Notes under the pieces: generated by a model | The model's database searches: none | The model's input: the letters and a program-made list of their open reading frames with translations, nothing else | Told to the model about the DNA's origin: nothing | Position numbers and translations under genes: made by a program | Shown here: piece after piece, positions 1 through 11,700 of the stretch | Layout of the letters: every line of letters begins with the position of its first letter | Numbering within the stretch: position 1 is the stretch's first letter | NCBI GenBank assembly: GCA_027604705.1 | Contig: JADHYV010000003.1 | Location: 248,001 to 312,000 of the forward strand | Direction of reading: 5' to 3' | Length of the DNA stretch: 64,000 nt | DNA from: Allomyces arbusculus | Lineage: Eukaryota > Blastocladiomycota > Blastocladiomycetes > Blastocladiales > Blastocladiaceae

Positions 1-2544
1 GTACCTCCAGCAATGCGCGGCACTCTTCCCGTTGCGCCACGACCTCCGGGTCCTCGGCGAGCAACCCCTCCACCAACTCGTCGCGATACAGCGCCTGCAC
101 AAGTCGGTTCTGCAACGCCTCCTTGGTCTCATTCACCAACAGGTGCATCACGGCTTTCGGCACCGTATCCGCGAGCGTCTTGCGCACGACGCCGAAATAC
201 GAGGTGATCAGCATCCGGATCAGCGCGATCGTAAACTCGTCGTTGTCAGCCGCCGCACCGGACCGTGCCGCGGGCGCCAGGCCGCCGTCGGAATCCACAC
301 CGAGTTCGCCGTTACTCCCAAACGTGACCTGCGGTACCGCCGGCATCGGCGGTTGCGGCACGACCGCGCGCGTCGCCGACGGACTGCGCGACATGGATGG
401 GCCGGCGGTCGACGCGGCCGCGGCGGCCATCCCGAGCCCCATCCCGCCCATTTTCGGGCCACCGTAAATACTCGGCGGCCGGTCCTGCGCGCCAAACATG
501 TACGTCAGGAACCCGTCCGGTTTCGTGCGCGGCACGGCCGCTGCCGGCGGCGGCGACGTCGCGGCCAGTGCGGGCGCCGGTGCGGCTGGGAGCGCGCGCG
601 GCGACGGCAACGGCGACCCACTCCCATCGTCCCCGGCGACCGACGACGCGCCGCGACGCAGGGACATGGCGGAGAGCAGGCCCGTGATCGATGCCGGGCC
701 CGACGCGGCCGACGGGAGCGTACCGGTGCCGTTCGGGACCGCCAGTGCCGCCGCGCCCACATTCGGGTCGACGACGTGGTGCGGAGCAGCAGGCTGCGAC
801 GCGACGCGCCGCATCCGGTCGGCGTGTTTCCGTCTCTCGCGTTCCATCTTGCGCTCGAGAACGGCAACCGCCTGCGCGCCACCAATGAAATCCGGGTGCG
901 CGGTATTGATGTACGCGCGCTGGATCGCGACAAGGGTCGCGACAAACTGTCGCGCGGGCGTCCAGTACTCTTTCAGCAACTGCGCGACGGCGTCGACCAC
1001 CCGTGCACGCAAGATCGGGTACCGCCGGAGTTCGGCCGACCCGCACTCGTGCGTCAGCCGCAAAAGTTCCTCGTACACCTGGTCGACGCACCGCAATGCC
1101 GGTTCCTCGAGCCGCGCGATCTGCGGTTTGACCAGGAGGTCGAACGCGGCCTCAGGGACGAAAAACAACGCCGCGCGCGCACCGGTCGCATTGCGGATGG
1201 CGGTCCGGATTTCGCGCACGGTCAAGGTCGCCATGGGGTCGACGGCGTCGAGCGCGTTGCCAAACCCTTGGTCAAACACCTGGAACAGTCGCGCACCACC
1301 CGAGAGCGAGGTCGTTGCGGACGCCGGTACGGTGCCTTCGACCGACGCCTGGAACTCGGCAGCGTACTTAGTGATGAGCCGCAGGACCGTGGATGCCGGG
1401 GACTGGCCCGAGTGTGCGGTTTCCCCACCGCCGAGCGCGACGAGTTCGGCTTGTTTCGCGTTAATCAGTGCGTTCAGTTTGGCCTTGAGATCCGGCAAAC
1501 GGTCGCGAATGTGCGCGAGCAGGACCTGGTTCAACGTGCGGGCCAGCACGGTCGTCCCGCACCGCGACGCGACGGGCGAGTATACAGGGTGTGTCGCAAA
1601 AAACTGCTGCTCGCGCTTGCGCGCAAACTCGAGGGATTTCCCCTGGTCGATATCGCGCTGCGACCGGTTGACCACACCGACGAACCCGAGCCGCAGTGGG
1701 TAGACGCGGCCCGCCAGAATATCGAGCGCGTGCGTGCCCGGTTCCATCAAGTCGACTTTAGTCAGTAAGCCGAGCGTGCGGTCACCCGTCGGGTCCACTT
1801 CGCGCGCGAGTTTCAGCGAGTCGGAGTTGGCCAAATCGACATTTGCGGGCGAGACGGCCAGGATCAGGCAGTTGGGTTTGGTGATGAACCCCATAATCAG
1901 TTCGCGGATTTGAAGTTCAATGTCGGACGGCTGGTCACCGACGGGGATTTTCGTGAGGCCGGGCAAGTCGACGAGTGTCAGATCGACGACGTTCGGTGAC
2001 CGCACGCAGAGCCGGATCGGGTCGGTCGCGATGCCCTTGTTGTCGCCCGCGATCCGGGCGGTCTCGGCTTCGATTTCGCGCCGCACGTCGGCAAAGTCGG
2101 TGAAGACGCGGTCAGGGCAGTGGCTGAACTCCTAAAGGTCATGGTCGGAGGGAGATCAGGTTGCTGCTGCTCATGGACCACGTCAAGGGACAAGTGTATA
2201 CGAACTGCGACATCCACGGGCTCCTCGCCCTCGGGCACCGCATGCGGCGGGACATTGCGCAGCTGCAGGACCAAGGGCCGGCGCGTCACGATCCCGTTCC
2301 CCTTGGGCAAAAAGTCCTTGCCCACAATCGCCTCGAGGACTGAACTTTTCCCCGACGATTGCGAACCGACGACGGCGATCTGCGGCAAGTCGAGCGGCGA
2401 GTTGCCAATCGCCGAGAGAATATCCTGCAGCTTGTTGATGAGCGGGATCAGGTCATGCATATGCGATGCGGCCACAGCGTCGGCGGCCGCGGCCGCAACA
2501 CGCGACGCTGAACTCGGCGCCGTCGCGGACCGCGCGCGCGGCAT
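1..2544 (-). CDS. DNM1: Dynamin-related GTPase (Dnm1/Drp1 type), C-terminus cut by window edge
   Basis: This is a large GTPase expected to assemble on mitochondria and peroxisomes and drive their fission. Exon 1 is 2544..2182 and exon 2 runs from 2131 off the left edge, with a 50-bp intron (GTGGTC...TTTAG) between them. Visible motifs in order are the P-loop GSQSSGKS, the switch II motif DLPGLTK, the G4 motif TKVD, the dynamin stalk, a Ser/Pro/Ala-rich variable B-insert, and the start of the GTPase effector domain ending near EDPEVVAQR. About 830 codons are present and perhaps 20 to 30 are missing. The start at 2544 was chosen because it sits in a good context (CCCACC before ATG). It adds 28 Ala-rich residues to the usual family start, an in-frame Met at 2460 ([10 protein letters not shown]). 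Vps1 is the main alternative, but the N-terminal and effector-domain wording fit Dnm1/Drp1 better. Confidence 0.9.
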
Positions 2545-3255
2545 GGTGGGCGGGTCCGGGTCGGCGGCGGGAGCGGGCGCAAGCGCAGGGGAGGCCGAGC
2601 GCAGCCACGGGGAGGGCGCGCGCGCGGGTGCAGACGACGTCGGAGGCAGCGAGCGGCGAACCGAACCCGAGCGCGGCGGCGGCGTGGCCAGGCGGTCGGC
2701 GCCGCGGGTCGGGCGCGCAGGTGGTGGCGGCGGCGGCGGCGTCTTGGCGACGTAAGCGGGGCGCAGGGTTGGCCCCGTAAGCGAGGATCAGGCCGAGTTG
2801 GTGCGCGAGCAGGCAGGCCGGAGCAAAGTCGGGGGCGGCGAGGGCGACGCCGGGTCGCAGCACGGCACGCGGGTGGACTGCGGCGAGTGGCAAGTGGGGA
2901 GTGCAGTGGGGAGCGCGGGCGCGTCGTCGCACGCGTGGTCCGTTGGCCCGGCTGGCGTCGCGGTCGGTGCGGGGGTGGTGCTTGTCGCGCCGCAGACGGT
3001 GGCCGCCGTGGCAGCGTGCGGGGTCGGCGCGACTGCTGCTTTTTCGCGTGCAGAAGCCAGGCTCGCCTCACGTGCCACGGGCAGGGTGGGGAGACAGTGT
3101 CGCCCACCGCTCCGCTCGGCCGCGCGTCTCCGCTGATCACGACGGCCGCGGAGTGCCGACCACAACAAGAACGATGCCCGACCCACTGGCGCTTTCTCTC
3201 CAAGAAACCGTGCAACTCGCCGTCAACAGCAGCACGCCCGCAAGAGACCAGCACC
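2545..3255. other. Divergent intergenic region between DNM1 and the RUS-family gene
   Basis: The two flanking genes point away from each other, so this stretch should hold both promoters. It is very GC-rich with long CG and GGC runs, and open frames occur on both strands without family motifs. I see no clear TATA box or RNA gene. Confidence 0.5.
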
Positions 3256-5145
3256 ATGTTCCCGCATCGAACTGCCGTGTGGCAGCACCTCCGCCGCACC
3301 CGAGCGTGCCCAACATCTTCTTGGCCAAGCTCTACCCCGCACCGCGCCCTGCCGCACCCACGAGCCGCACCCGCGTACCAAGCGCTCGTGCGCCTCTTGA
3401 CCACGTCCCCACCAACGTCCACCGGAAACCCGCCCTCTGCCGTCACCCCCGCGACTCCCGCACCCCCCACGGACGTGGCCGTTCGTGCCAACCACGACCT
3501 CGCTCCGCACGCGCTGCACCTCAGCGAAGACCTGCACGGTCGTACGCGCATCTACGCCTTGCACGGCGTGCCCGGGACCAAGTCGGCCACCGAGACCGCC
3601 GCGGACCCGACCTTGCAATGGACGTGGCACGATGAGGTGGGGGAGGGCGCGACCGCTGCCGCTGCGCGTCGCTGGTCCGGTGGATTGCTCAGTACGGGAC
3701 GCGCGATGCAGACGTTCCGGTCGACGGTACTTATGCGGCTCTTCCTGTTTCTGGTCGAAGCGAAGCGAACGCAGGCTCACCCGAATTCGTGTTCTATGTA
3801 GTTCCTGCCCGTCGGCTACCCCGACTCAGTCCACCCTTCCTACCTGCGCTTCCACCTGTGGAAATTCACCGAAACCGCCGTCGGATCCTGCATCGGCGTC
3901 CTGTGCAGCCAAGCCATGCTCGCCGCCCTCGGGATCGGCGGGCACGGTGGGGCCACCGACGCGGCCGCGGCCGCGGGCGGTGCCGTCGCCGTGCGCTGGA
4001 TTCTCAAGGACGGGCTCGGCGAAATCATGAAACTCCTCTTCATCGAACGGTTCGCGTCGCAATTTGACGCGCGCGTCAAGTCCTGGAAACTCGTCGGCGA
4101 AGTTGCCTCCGTCACCGGCGCGCTCGTCTCGCTCCTGACGGCGATCGCGCCGTCCCCGGCCTGGTTCCTACCGCTGGCCTCGGTCGGCGGCGCGCTCAGG
4201 TCGATTCATTTCTCGGTCTGGGCCGCGGTGCATACGACGATTGCGAGGATCTACGCGCGCCGTGGGAACGTCGGCGATATTGTCGCGAAAGACGAGGCGC
4301 AGCTGTCGGTCGCTCACATGCTTGGGTCCGGGGTCGGGGTCGCCGTGATCGCGCTCTGGCGACACGACGCACCGTTTTTGTTCACATGTTACGCGGCGCT
4401 GGCGCCGTTACAGCTCTGGTGTTCCGTCTCGATGCTGCGCGAAGCGCACTTTGACGTGCTCAACGACGTGAAAGTCGCGCTGCTCGCGCAAGAATGGCGC
4501 GAGCGGTATGCTACGATCACCGCGGACCCGGCAGTGGAACCCGCCACGGCGCACATCGACCTCCCCTGCGCCGAATCCCTCGCGTCGCGACCCGAACACG
4601 GTCCGCTCGGCGAATGGCTCCGCGCTTCACCCAACATCCCACACCTCGTCCCGGGCCTCTCTGTCGCGCGTCTCTTCGGCCACCCGACGACTCTCGCCTC
4701 TCCCGCGTCCATCATTCGCGGCGCGCCCGCCGATGCGCACGTTGCAGGGCGACACCTCGCGCACGCATTGCACGTGTTGCGGCACGAGCGGTACCTGGTC
4801 CGGCATGTGCCGTCGCGCGGCGGGACGGTCGGGATCGCGTACCGCTCTGACGCGACGGCGCGGGATATGGTCAAGTCGATCTTTCATGCGATTGTGTTGC
4901 AGGAGCAGGCGGCGCGGGTGGGGGGTGGAGAGACCGAGCGTGCTTTCGATGCAGCGTACGCTGAGGTCGAGGCCGAGTTCCCGCGGTTCTGGAGTGACTT
5001 GGGCCATTCGCCACACTGGAATGTGACGCGCGTCTACTTTGACGACAAGGGGATTCGATTCCAGGTGGGGGTCCCGCCAGGGTCTGATGCGGGGCATGGT
5101 GAGAGGAGGGAGGACGTGGATCGGACACAAAAGGAAATGGAATGA
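3256..5145 (+). CDS. RUS family (DUF647) protein, probably mitochondrial
   Basis: This belongs to the ROOT UV-B SENSITIVE / C16orf58 family, whose molecular role is poorly known (in plants, vitamin B6-linked and UV-B responses). Exons 3256..3726 and 3802..5145 join across a 75-bp intron (GTACTT...TATGTAG) and give 604 residues. The second exon opens with the family signature FLPVGYPDSV and continues with the conserved YLRFHLW, a Gly/Ala-rich membrane-like stretch near the signature, and ILKDGLGE (family WVLRDGTG). Several hydrophobic segments follow between roughly residues 240 and 330. The first 50 residues are rich in Arg, Ser and Pro with almost no acidic residues, which looks like a mitochondrial presequence. 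The region after residue 400 is less conserved. Family assignment is firm; function is not known from sequence. Confidence 0.85.
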
Positions 5146-6259
5146 AATGAAATGAGATTGATGAACGCACATAAATGGACGCTGCAGGGTGGAGATGAGA
5201 ACACTTGTCGTGGACAGGACAGGAACGGCGCCCAACACAGGTGCCGCGAAAACATGACGACTCAGTCCGAGAGGGAACGAATCAACGAAACGGCACGATA
5301 AGCGCCACCATGAACCGGAGCGGATGACCGAAGTGTGGACGGTGGCGCTGCAAAACAAAGGGAACACAACGTGGAAAGTAAGACAAAGAGACAATCGACC
5401 GACCGACTAGGGCACTTGGACGGTTTGCTACGGCTGCAGGAGATGGTTGAGACTTGATTTGGTGCCGAAATACACTGGCACGATGCCGATTCGGTCATAA
5501 ACGTTAGCTCCAGCTGCGATTCGTCTCCGCGAGCGACGAAGAACCAACTTACGCGTGAAAATTGATCAACACGCGACTTGACGGCCAACGTGGCCTGGTG
5601 AAATGAGTGTCGGGTGGACAAAGTGCGTCGTTGAGCTTGGAACACGGAAACTAGACGAGAATTGGCTGGGAGCAAGAATGAACCGATATTAGAATCAGCA
5701 GAATGAACGCGCGCCGGGACCAATCGCAAGCGTAAATACCGTTAGGCCGCACTCGCACGATGTGAAATCAGCGTGCTTGGTGCCTTTTCGCTGTGGTTGA
5801 CGATAGAACATGGCGGACCTGGGCCGCGAATCAAGTCAACACCTGACCATCGACAGGCCGGACACGGTTCGTGTCCAGAGTAAATCGCGTACCACCCATT
5901 ACTCCAGAGCCGGCTTGCCGGTAATGAACGCAAAGAACGAAAGCCGGCCGCGCATGTTAATAGTGTCGGTAACCTGCTGGTCAGCACGTTCATGGGCGGC
6001 AGTCGAGACACCAGCTGAAGTACGGTCGTTCGCTGCGTCGCGCGCGTTCATGGCCAACCGTCGAGGGTTGCGACGAGCGTTCGAAGCTGCTTCAGCGGCT
6101 GGAGGCGGCGTCGCGCTCGTAGCGGCCGGAGGTGGCGTTACGCTCGTAGACGCTCCGGTGGCCGGTGGCAGTGTCGCACCTCCTGGCGAAAGAGAAACAT
6201 GATTGCCGGTCAAGTCCGGTCCAGGCACTATCAGAGCGCGAGGGTCGAGGTGAGAGAAG
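5146..6259. other. Convergent intergenic region with no recognised gene
   Basis: This lies between the 3' ends of the RUS gene (plus) and the coiled-coil gene (minus) and is visibly less GC-rich than the coding blocks. Open frames exist on both strands, but none shows a family motif. The strongest is listed separately at 5810..6202. Confidence 0.4.
5810..6202 (+). CDS. Doubtful 130-residue ORF with a Gly/Val repeat
   Basis: An ATG-initiated open frame encodes a basic, Ala- and Arg-rich peptide. Near its C-terminus it has two related blocks (GGGVALVAA, GGGVTLVDA), reflecting an imperfect tandem DNA repeat of about 27 bp around 6104..6165. The opposite strand is also open here and reads as Pro/Ala/Thr-rich. 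Codon use does not settle which strand, if any, is coding, and no family is recognised. Confidence 0.12.
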   Translation: MADLGRESSQHLTIDRPDTVRVQSKSRTTHYSRAGLPVMNAKNESRPRMLIVSVTCWSARSWAAVETPAEVRSFAASRAFMANRRGLRRAFEAASAAGGGVALVAAGGGVTLVDAPVAGGSVAPPGERET

Positions 6260-7536
6260 TTATTGGAGTTTCATCGACAAGCAGCCAGCCGTACCAAACT
6301 GTTCTTCGTAAATCGCCTCGAGCTCCATCAAATCGGCTAGACCCAGCAAAAGCAAGTCGCTCACCGTGCGGGGGAACAGCTTGTGCGGGCCGTGGAACGC
6401 GATCTTGGGCGGAACGCATACCAGGGACGTGTCAGAGATGCTGAAGGCCGGGTGAATCGTCATCCAGTTTTCTATGCACGAGTAGACGGTAAAAGAAATT
6501 AGACTGCTTGTTTGTCGCCTGACGCGAAATTGTGGCCGTGAACGTACTCGCAGAATGCATGTCTTCAAACGTCAAATTGCCGCGCGCACGGGCGAGGACC
6601 ACAGGATCTGGATGAACTGGGAGAAGTGGGGCGAGGAGATCGCCTCGTGAAGAACGCTGGCCCTGCGGCCGATGGTACTTGACCCACGACTTCATGTTCT
6701 GCTTATGAGCGAGCATATTCCAAGCCATGATCTGAATGCCGACCTGCTGCCGCTGGAGAGCCGTGATGCCGGCCTTGACGGTAGCGACGTCGCTCGTGAG
6801 AGCAGCGATACTGCCCTTGACAGCAGTGACGTCGCTCGTGAGAGCAGCAATATTGCCCTTGATGCCGGCCATTTCCTGCTGAATGTTGGCGAGCACGGTG
6901 AGGACATCTTGGTGGGAGCCTCGAGGAAGTGCCTGAAGCAAATCCAGTGAGTATTGTGGAAGAATGAAATGGGGGACAAAATCAACACACGCCTTCTTGA
7001 TCACGTTACGGTACTCAATCACGCCCTGGTTGTACTCGTGCTTGGTGTTGCACAGGTGCGTCTGCAAGTTGTGGTTGCTTTGGCGCAGCTGACGAACCTT
7101 GTTGTCCATGTTTGGGTCGCGGCTAATGGCGGGCGTGAGCATCAACGCATGAAAATCACCTTGGCAAGAAACAACACACTTCTCATTCTCGGCCTCTTCA
7201 ACAGCAGCAGCAATCGAGACCTTCTGCTCAGCAATCTCCATCCGCAGCTCGGCCGTCTCGAGCACTTTCGAGTCGACCGACTTTTGGTGCGCAAGTAGGT
7301 CGGGCAAGAGCTTGATGCCGGCCATTATGGCTGTGGCCTGCGCCGCCCACTCGCGTCAACTTCATCGAAGAGCAGCATTGGGAACAAGCCAAGATGCATA
7401 CCATTTCCGTCTCTTCATCGTGGTCCACTGCGTCGGTCCCTCCTTGCTGCCCCTCCTCCACCCCTTCAAGCTCCTCGTTGGAGCCTGTGTCGACATCCAT
7501 GCGGCTCAGGCCTTCGTTGGAGTTGGTGTCGGACAT
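6260..7536 (-). CDS. Unrecognised coiled-coil protein with a short internal repeat
   Basis: Three exons (7536..7402, 7337..6548, 6471..6260) give 378 residues across introns of 64 bp (GTATGC...GCGCAG) and 76 bp (GTACGT...GCATAG). The first 45 residues are acidic. Residues about 50 to 130 have heptad character (MAGIKLLPDLLAHQK, then a Glu-rich helix). Around residues 185 to 225 a short unit is repeated, read as NIAALTSDV, SIAALTSDV and a third decayed copy ending in GITALQR. The C-terminus contains FPRTVSDL and a Leu-rich tail. An FP-x-T motif followed by Leu-rich helices recalls small fungal coiled-coil proteins of unknown role, but that is a weak analogy. The start at 7536 is the first true ATG; a 5'UTR intron may end at the CTTTCAG just upstream. 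Confidence 0.7.
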
Positions 7537-8754
7537 CGTGGTCGACTGAAAGTGGATGGGTTGTGTCAAGAATTCGAAACAAAATGTGCTTGTCCTCGCC
7601 GAATGCAGTTACTGACCAGTTGAGGGTCCTTGTCGGTCGCTGTTGTCGAATATCTTGCAGCTCGAGCGGACAGGGCATCGCAACTGCCCGTCACCAACGT
7701 GCAGGGCGAGGCGTGGGGTGAGCAAGACGCGTCGTTCTCAAGTCCATGTCATTCACACCTGACGCTGGCAATTACCTGTTGCCGACGACGTCCAAGCATT
7801 GTGCCGCGACCCCAGGCGGCAGTGCCCAACACTGTGCGCAATGGCCGTGTCGATGCGACACGATCCGGGCGCGCGGCTCGTTGAGTGGTTTTCGACGGGT
7901 GGGACCGAACCGACTTCGCCAGCGACCAATATGGCAGCGGCCGCGCACCTCGGCGGAACCGTACGTGACGCAAGACTTGCAGTAGGCGCGTCAGCGGGCG
8001 CGCGTGGTGACGGGGGCGGGTTGGTCGTCGGTGCGGCGCACATGGACGTGCACTGGAACGCGTCGCGCTTGCACAGTCGGCGCGCGAGCGTCGCATTCGA
8101 ACCCACCACCAGCGCAACGGTACCGGACTCGCGCACGTGGCTGCACTGGTCGGGCGCGCCGGCCGCGCCTACGACGCCGCGGTCCACGTCCTTTACCCTG
8201 ATCACCGCCGTGCAATGGTCGGAGACGATATGATGCGAGACCCGCGCGTGGCGATTGGACCCGCGGCGGCGGCGGCGGTCGGGCAGGATCCGCGGGCCGA
8301 CGCGGGCGGGTTCATGGCGGAGCCCGGGATGGGCGCGCCGGGGGTGAGTGCGGAACATGCATGGGTCGCGAGGAGTGGCGTGACATGCGTCGCGATGTTT
8401 CGGCGTGGGCGAAGACTGGGGGTGATCGATGGGGCTCGTCGGGCCGCGGGTTGGCCGGGGGCCCAGACTTCACGCGAGACATCTGTGCGGCAGTCACCTG
8501 CTCCTCCTCCATCTGATGCGAAGCAAGACGGGCTCTGTGCAGCCATGAAGGCTTTGATGACCAGGAGTCACTCAAAAATTGTTGGACAGAGACAACAAAT
8601 CGCTCTACTAGATGCGTCCTACAAAAACACAGATGCAACCAACCCAACGGGCTATGCGCGGCCCCCACCGTCGGCCGCGACCGCGTCCGACCGACCCACC
8701 CCTTCCCACCAACTGACACGAACCAAGCCCCTTGCGCGTGCACGTGCACGCGCC
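7537..8754. other. Intergenic region with ambiguous open frames
   Basis: GC-rich open frames occur on both strands between about 7750 and 8500. On plus, an ATG at 7841 opens a 130-codon frame and an overlapping frame runs on past 8400. On minus, an ATG at 8358 opens a 201-codon frame. None shows a family motif, and the codon use of both strands is compatible with coding. A short unrecognised gene could exist here, but I cannot say on which strand. Confidence 0.3.
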
Positions 8755-11700
8755 CTAGTACGGGATCCCGTTCGTCTGCTTCTGGAACTCGTCATACCAG
8801 ACCGTGCGCTTATTCTCGTAGCTCTCATTGATGCGGTCCATCATGAACTTGGCCGCGTCGCGGTCCGACTTGTCGAGCACGAATCGCGCGCGCAGCTTGC
8901 GCAGCGTCGCCTCGCCCTTGAAGCACGGCAGGCCCGACTCGGCCAATAACTGCACCATGGCTACGACCTCGGCGGCAAACGGCCGCGCGGCGAGGAAGGC
9001 CTGCACGACACAGTTCTGGAAATGCTTGTACGAGTCGGTGCCCATGGGCCCAATGATTTGAATCATTTCCGACGTGAGCTTGAACGGCGACGACTCGAAG
9101 TTGATCCCGCCGGGCGAGATGTCGAGAATGAACCCAAAATCAATGTGCAGGAGGTGGCCGTCGTCGTCGATCATGACTAGATGGAGACGAGAGAACGGTT
9201 ATAAACCGAAACGATGGGGCGGGAACAGCTGTGGGGAAAAGGAGAGAAGCGGATACCATTGCCGTTGTGCCGGTCCTTGATCTGCAGCAAGTAGAGAATG
9301 ACCGAGTAACCCGCTACCGACGTGATGAAATTATGCTGCGCGGCGCGGAACTTGGCCGTGTGCGGCAACCCGTACTTGGCAACAAAGTAGTCGTAGAGCG
9401 AGTTGATCTTTTCGCGGCCCATCATGTCGCGTGAGATCGCCTTCGGAATCACCTCAATCACACCGCACCCAGGTGCAGTTGCCACAACGCGGTACGGGAA
9501 CAGGTAGAGGTCCAAGTGCGCGGCGGCGAAAATCGATTTGAACAGCGCAATCAGCTGCAGGGCGAGCACGTCCTGGCGGCAATCGTCGCCGACCTTGAAA
9601 ATGGCTGATTGCCAGACACGTTCGGTGCGGAAGGGCGCGACGAGCGTTTGCCGCTCGATTTGGAACGTGGCCAGGAACGGCGCCTTGGCGTGCGACTGCA
9701 GCGGGCGGCCCGACTGGTAGTCAATGCCGACGACGGTCGATTCCGGGTTGCTCGGCAAGTAGCACCCGACATCAACTTGGATCTGCGCGAGCTCCTCGTC
9801 AATCTTCTTCTTCTTCTCGGGCTTCGACCGCTTGATGTACGGCTTGAGCTTGCCCGAAATGGCCGTGACCTTGTTGAAGAAGGCAAACTCGCGCTCGTAG
9901 AACGACAAGTCGCCCGGCGAGAAGGTCGTGATGATTTGGTTAATGATCGCGTCGAACACGGGCTGCAGCGCGTCGGGCTCGTTGCCAGCCTACATAGAAG
10001 GCGCGCAAATCGATAAGTCAGCAACTGCGACCCAATCGACCAAATTCGGCCCACCTGAATCACCAACCGTACCTCGTCGCGATACATGTTGGCCTTCATA
10101 TTCCAAATAATCTGGTGCGCAAATACGGGCGACGTGTGTGCGGCGCGCACGATATACTGGAACACGTAGCCCAACGGGTCGTGCCGCAACGCCTGCACAA
10201 TCTGCGGCACAAAGAAAAACACCGACTGGATCGGGAACGCCATCAGCGACCGCAGCGCGTACTGCACGACCACTGGGTGTGGGTCCGTCTCGGGCACAAC
10301 GGGTTGCAACAACCCCACCGCCTGGATCGGCGGGACCGGCGCCCAGTACGCAAGATACCGCAATTCTGACACGTCGCGAGCGACATTGCTTGCGGTCACC
10401 AAGTATGGCACCGCCAGCGTGCACGCATGCAGTGCCGGCACGTGCGCGCGCGCGCGCGTCATCGCCTCGAGTTCCGCGACCAGCACAGGCGGCGCATGGA
10501 ACCGCGCCGCGAGCTGGTACCCGATCGCCGGTGCCGCAGCGGCAGCCGTGCGCAAGTGCGCGCGCCACGCAGCCGCGGGCATGGCTCCGACTGTGGCAAG
10601 GACCGCGGCGACGTCGTCGGCCACGGGCGGCGGGTTATCTGGACTGGCCCAGGTCGCGAGCCGGTCGAGTTCCGAGGCCACGAGCAGCCGGAGGAGTTTT
10701 ACTTCTGCGGTCGCGCGCGGCAGTGCCGACCCGATCATGCGCCAGAACGCATACACGTGCCCGGCGTCGGCTGCGGGGGTGCGCGCCCACTGCGGGTTGA
10801 GCGCGAACCAGTGCAATGCGCACTGTGTCGCCCGCGCGCGCAGGAGGTCGCGCACGGCGTCGGTGCACGCCGAGTGTTGCGACGCGCGCAGGGCGAGCGC
10901 GAGGAGCGCGAACCGCGGTGCGCGCGCTTCGCCGTGCTTGGCGAGATGTGCCGGGTCGAGGCACGCAAGGAGGAGTTGCAGGTAGGATTGTGGCAACTGT
11001 AGCGAGCACTCGAGCCGATCGGCGAGGAACTCGAGCACGTCCATGGTCGCGGCAAATTCCTCTTCGATTGGCGTCGGCGCAACATCGTACTTTTCGCCCG
11101 TGTAGTTGACCTTGTCGGCGAGCGGGTCGGGTACGGGTGCGGCGGCGCGGAAGAGGCCGCGGTGGGGGATCACGTAGAGGTGCCACGCACGTTCCAGCAG
11201 GACAAAAAGGCTCGATTCGAGATCGGGACGATGCAAGAGGAGCGCGTGCCAGGCGCGCACGGCCATGTGGAGCACGGGTCGCGCAAATGACCGCAGCGGC
11301 AAGTATACGAGCTGCTTGACGAGCGCCATGTCGACTTGCCGGTGGATCAGGACCACGACGAGCTTGAGCAGCAGCGACTGCATCTGCACCACATCTTGCG
11401 CCGCTGTACCGTCACCGTCTTGCAGAGTCGCCGTCATGGCGTCGCACTGCGCGAGCACGCCCGCCACGTCCAAGTACGGCCCCTGCGCGTGCGCAGCGCT
11501 CAGCTGGCACATGAACCACGTCAGGTCATTGACCTGTGCGGCCGGCAGCTGCGCGAGGACGGGTGCCACAGGCCTTGTCGTGTCGTCGACAATGTAGCTC
11601 GCAAGCAACGTCACGAGCAGTGCTGGACGACCGGCCGCGACCCACCGTGCGAGCACGGGCATGACGGCGGCGCCGTAAACCTTGTCAGTCGCAGTCTTAA

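Noticed and set aside
32-1768. Long plus-strand ORF of 578 codons
   Set aside because: It is exactly antisense to the dynamin gene, whose GTPase and effector motifs are clear. GC-rich codon use leaves the opposite strand open.
8085-8110. GGTTCGAATG-like tRNA B-box
   Set aside because: No matching A-box or cloverleaf arms are found around it, and it lies in a GC-rich open frame.
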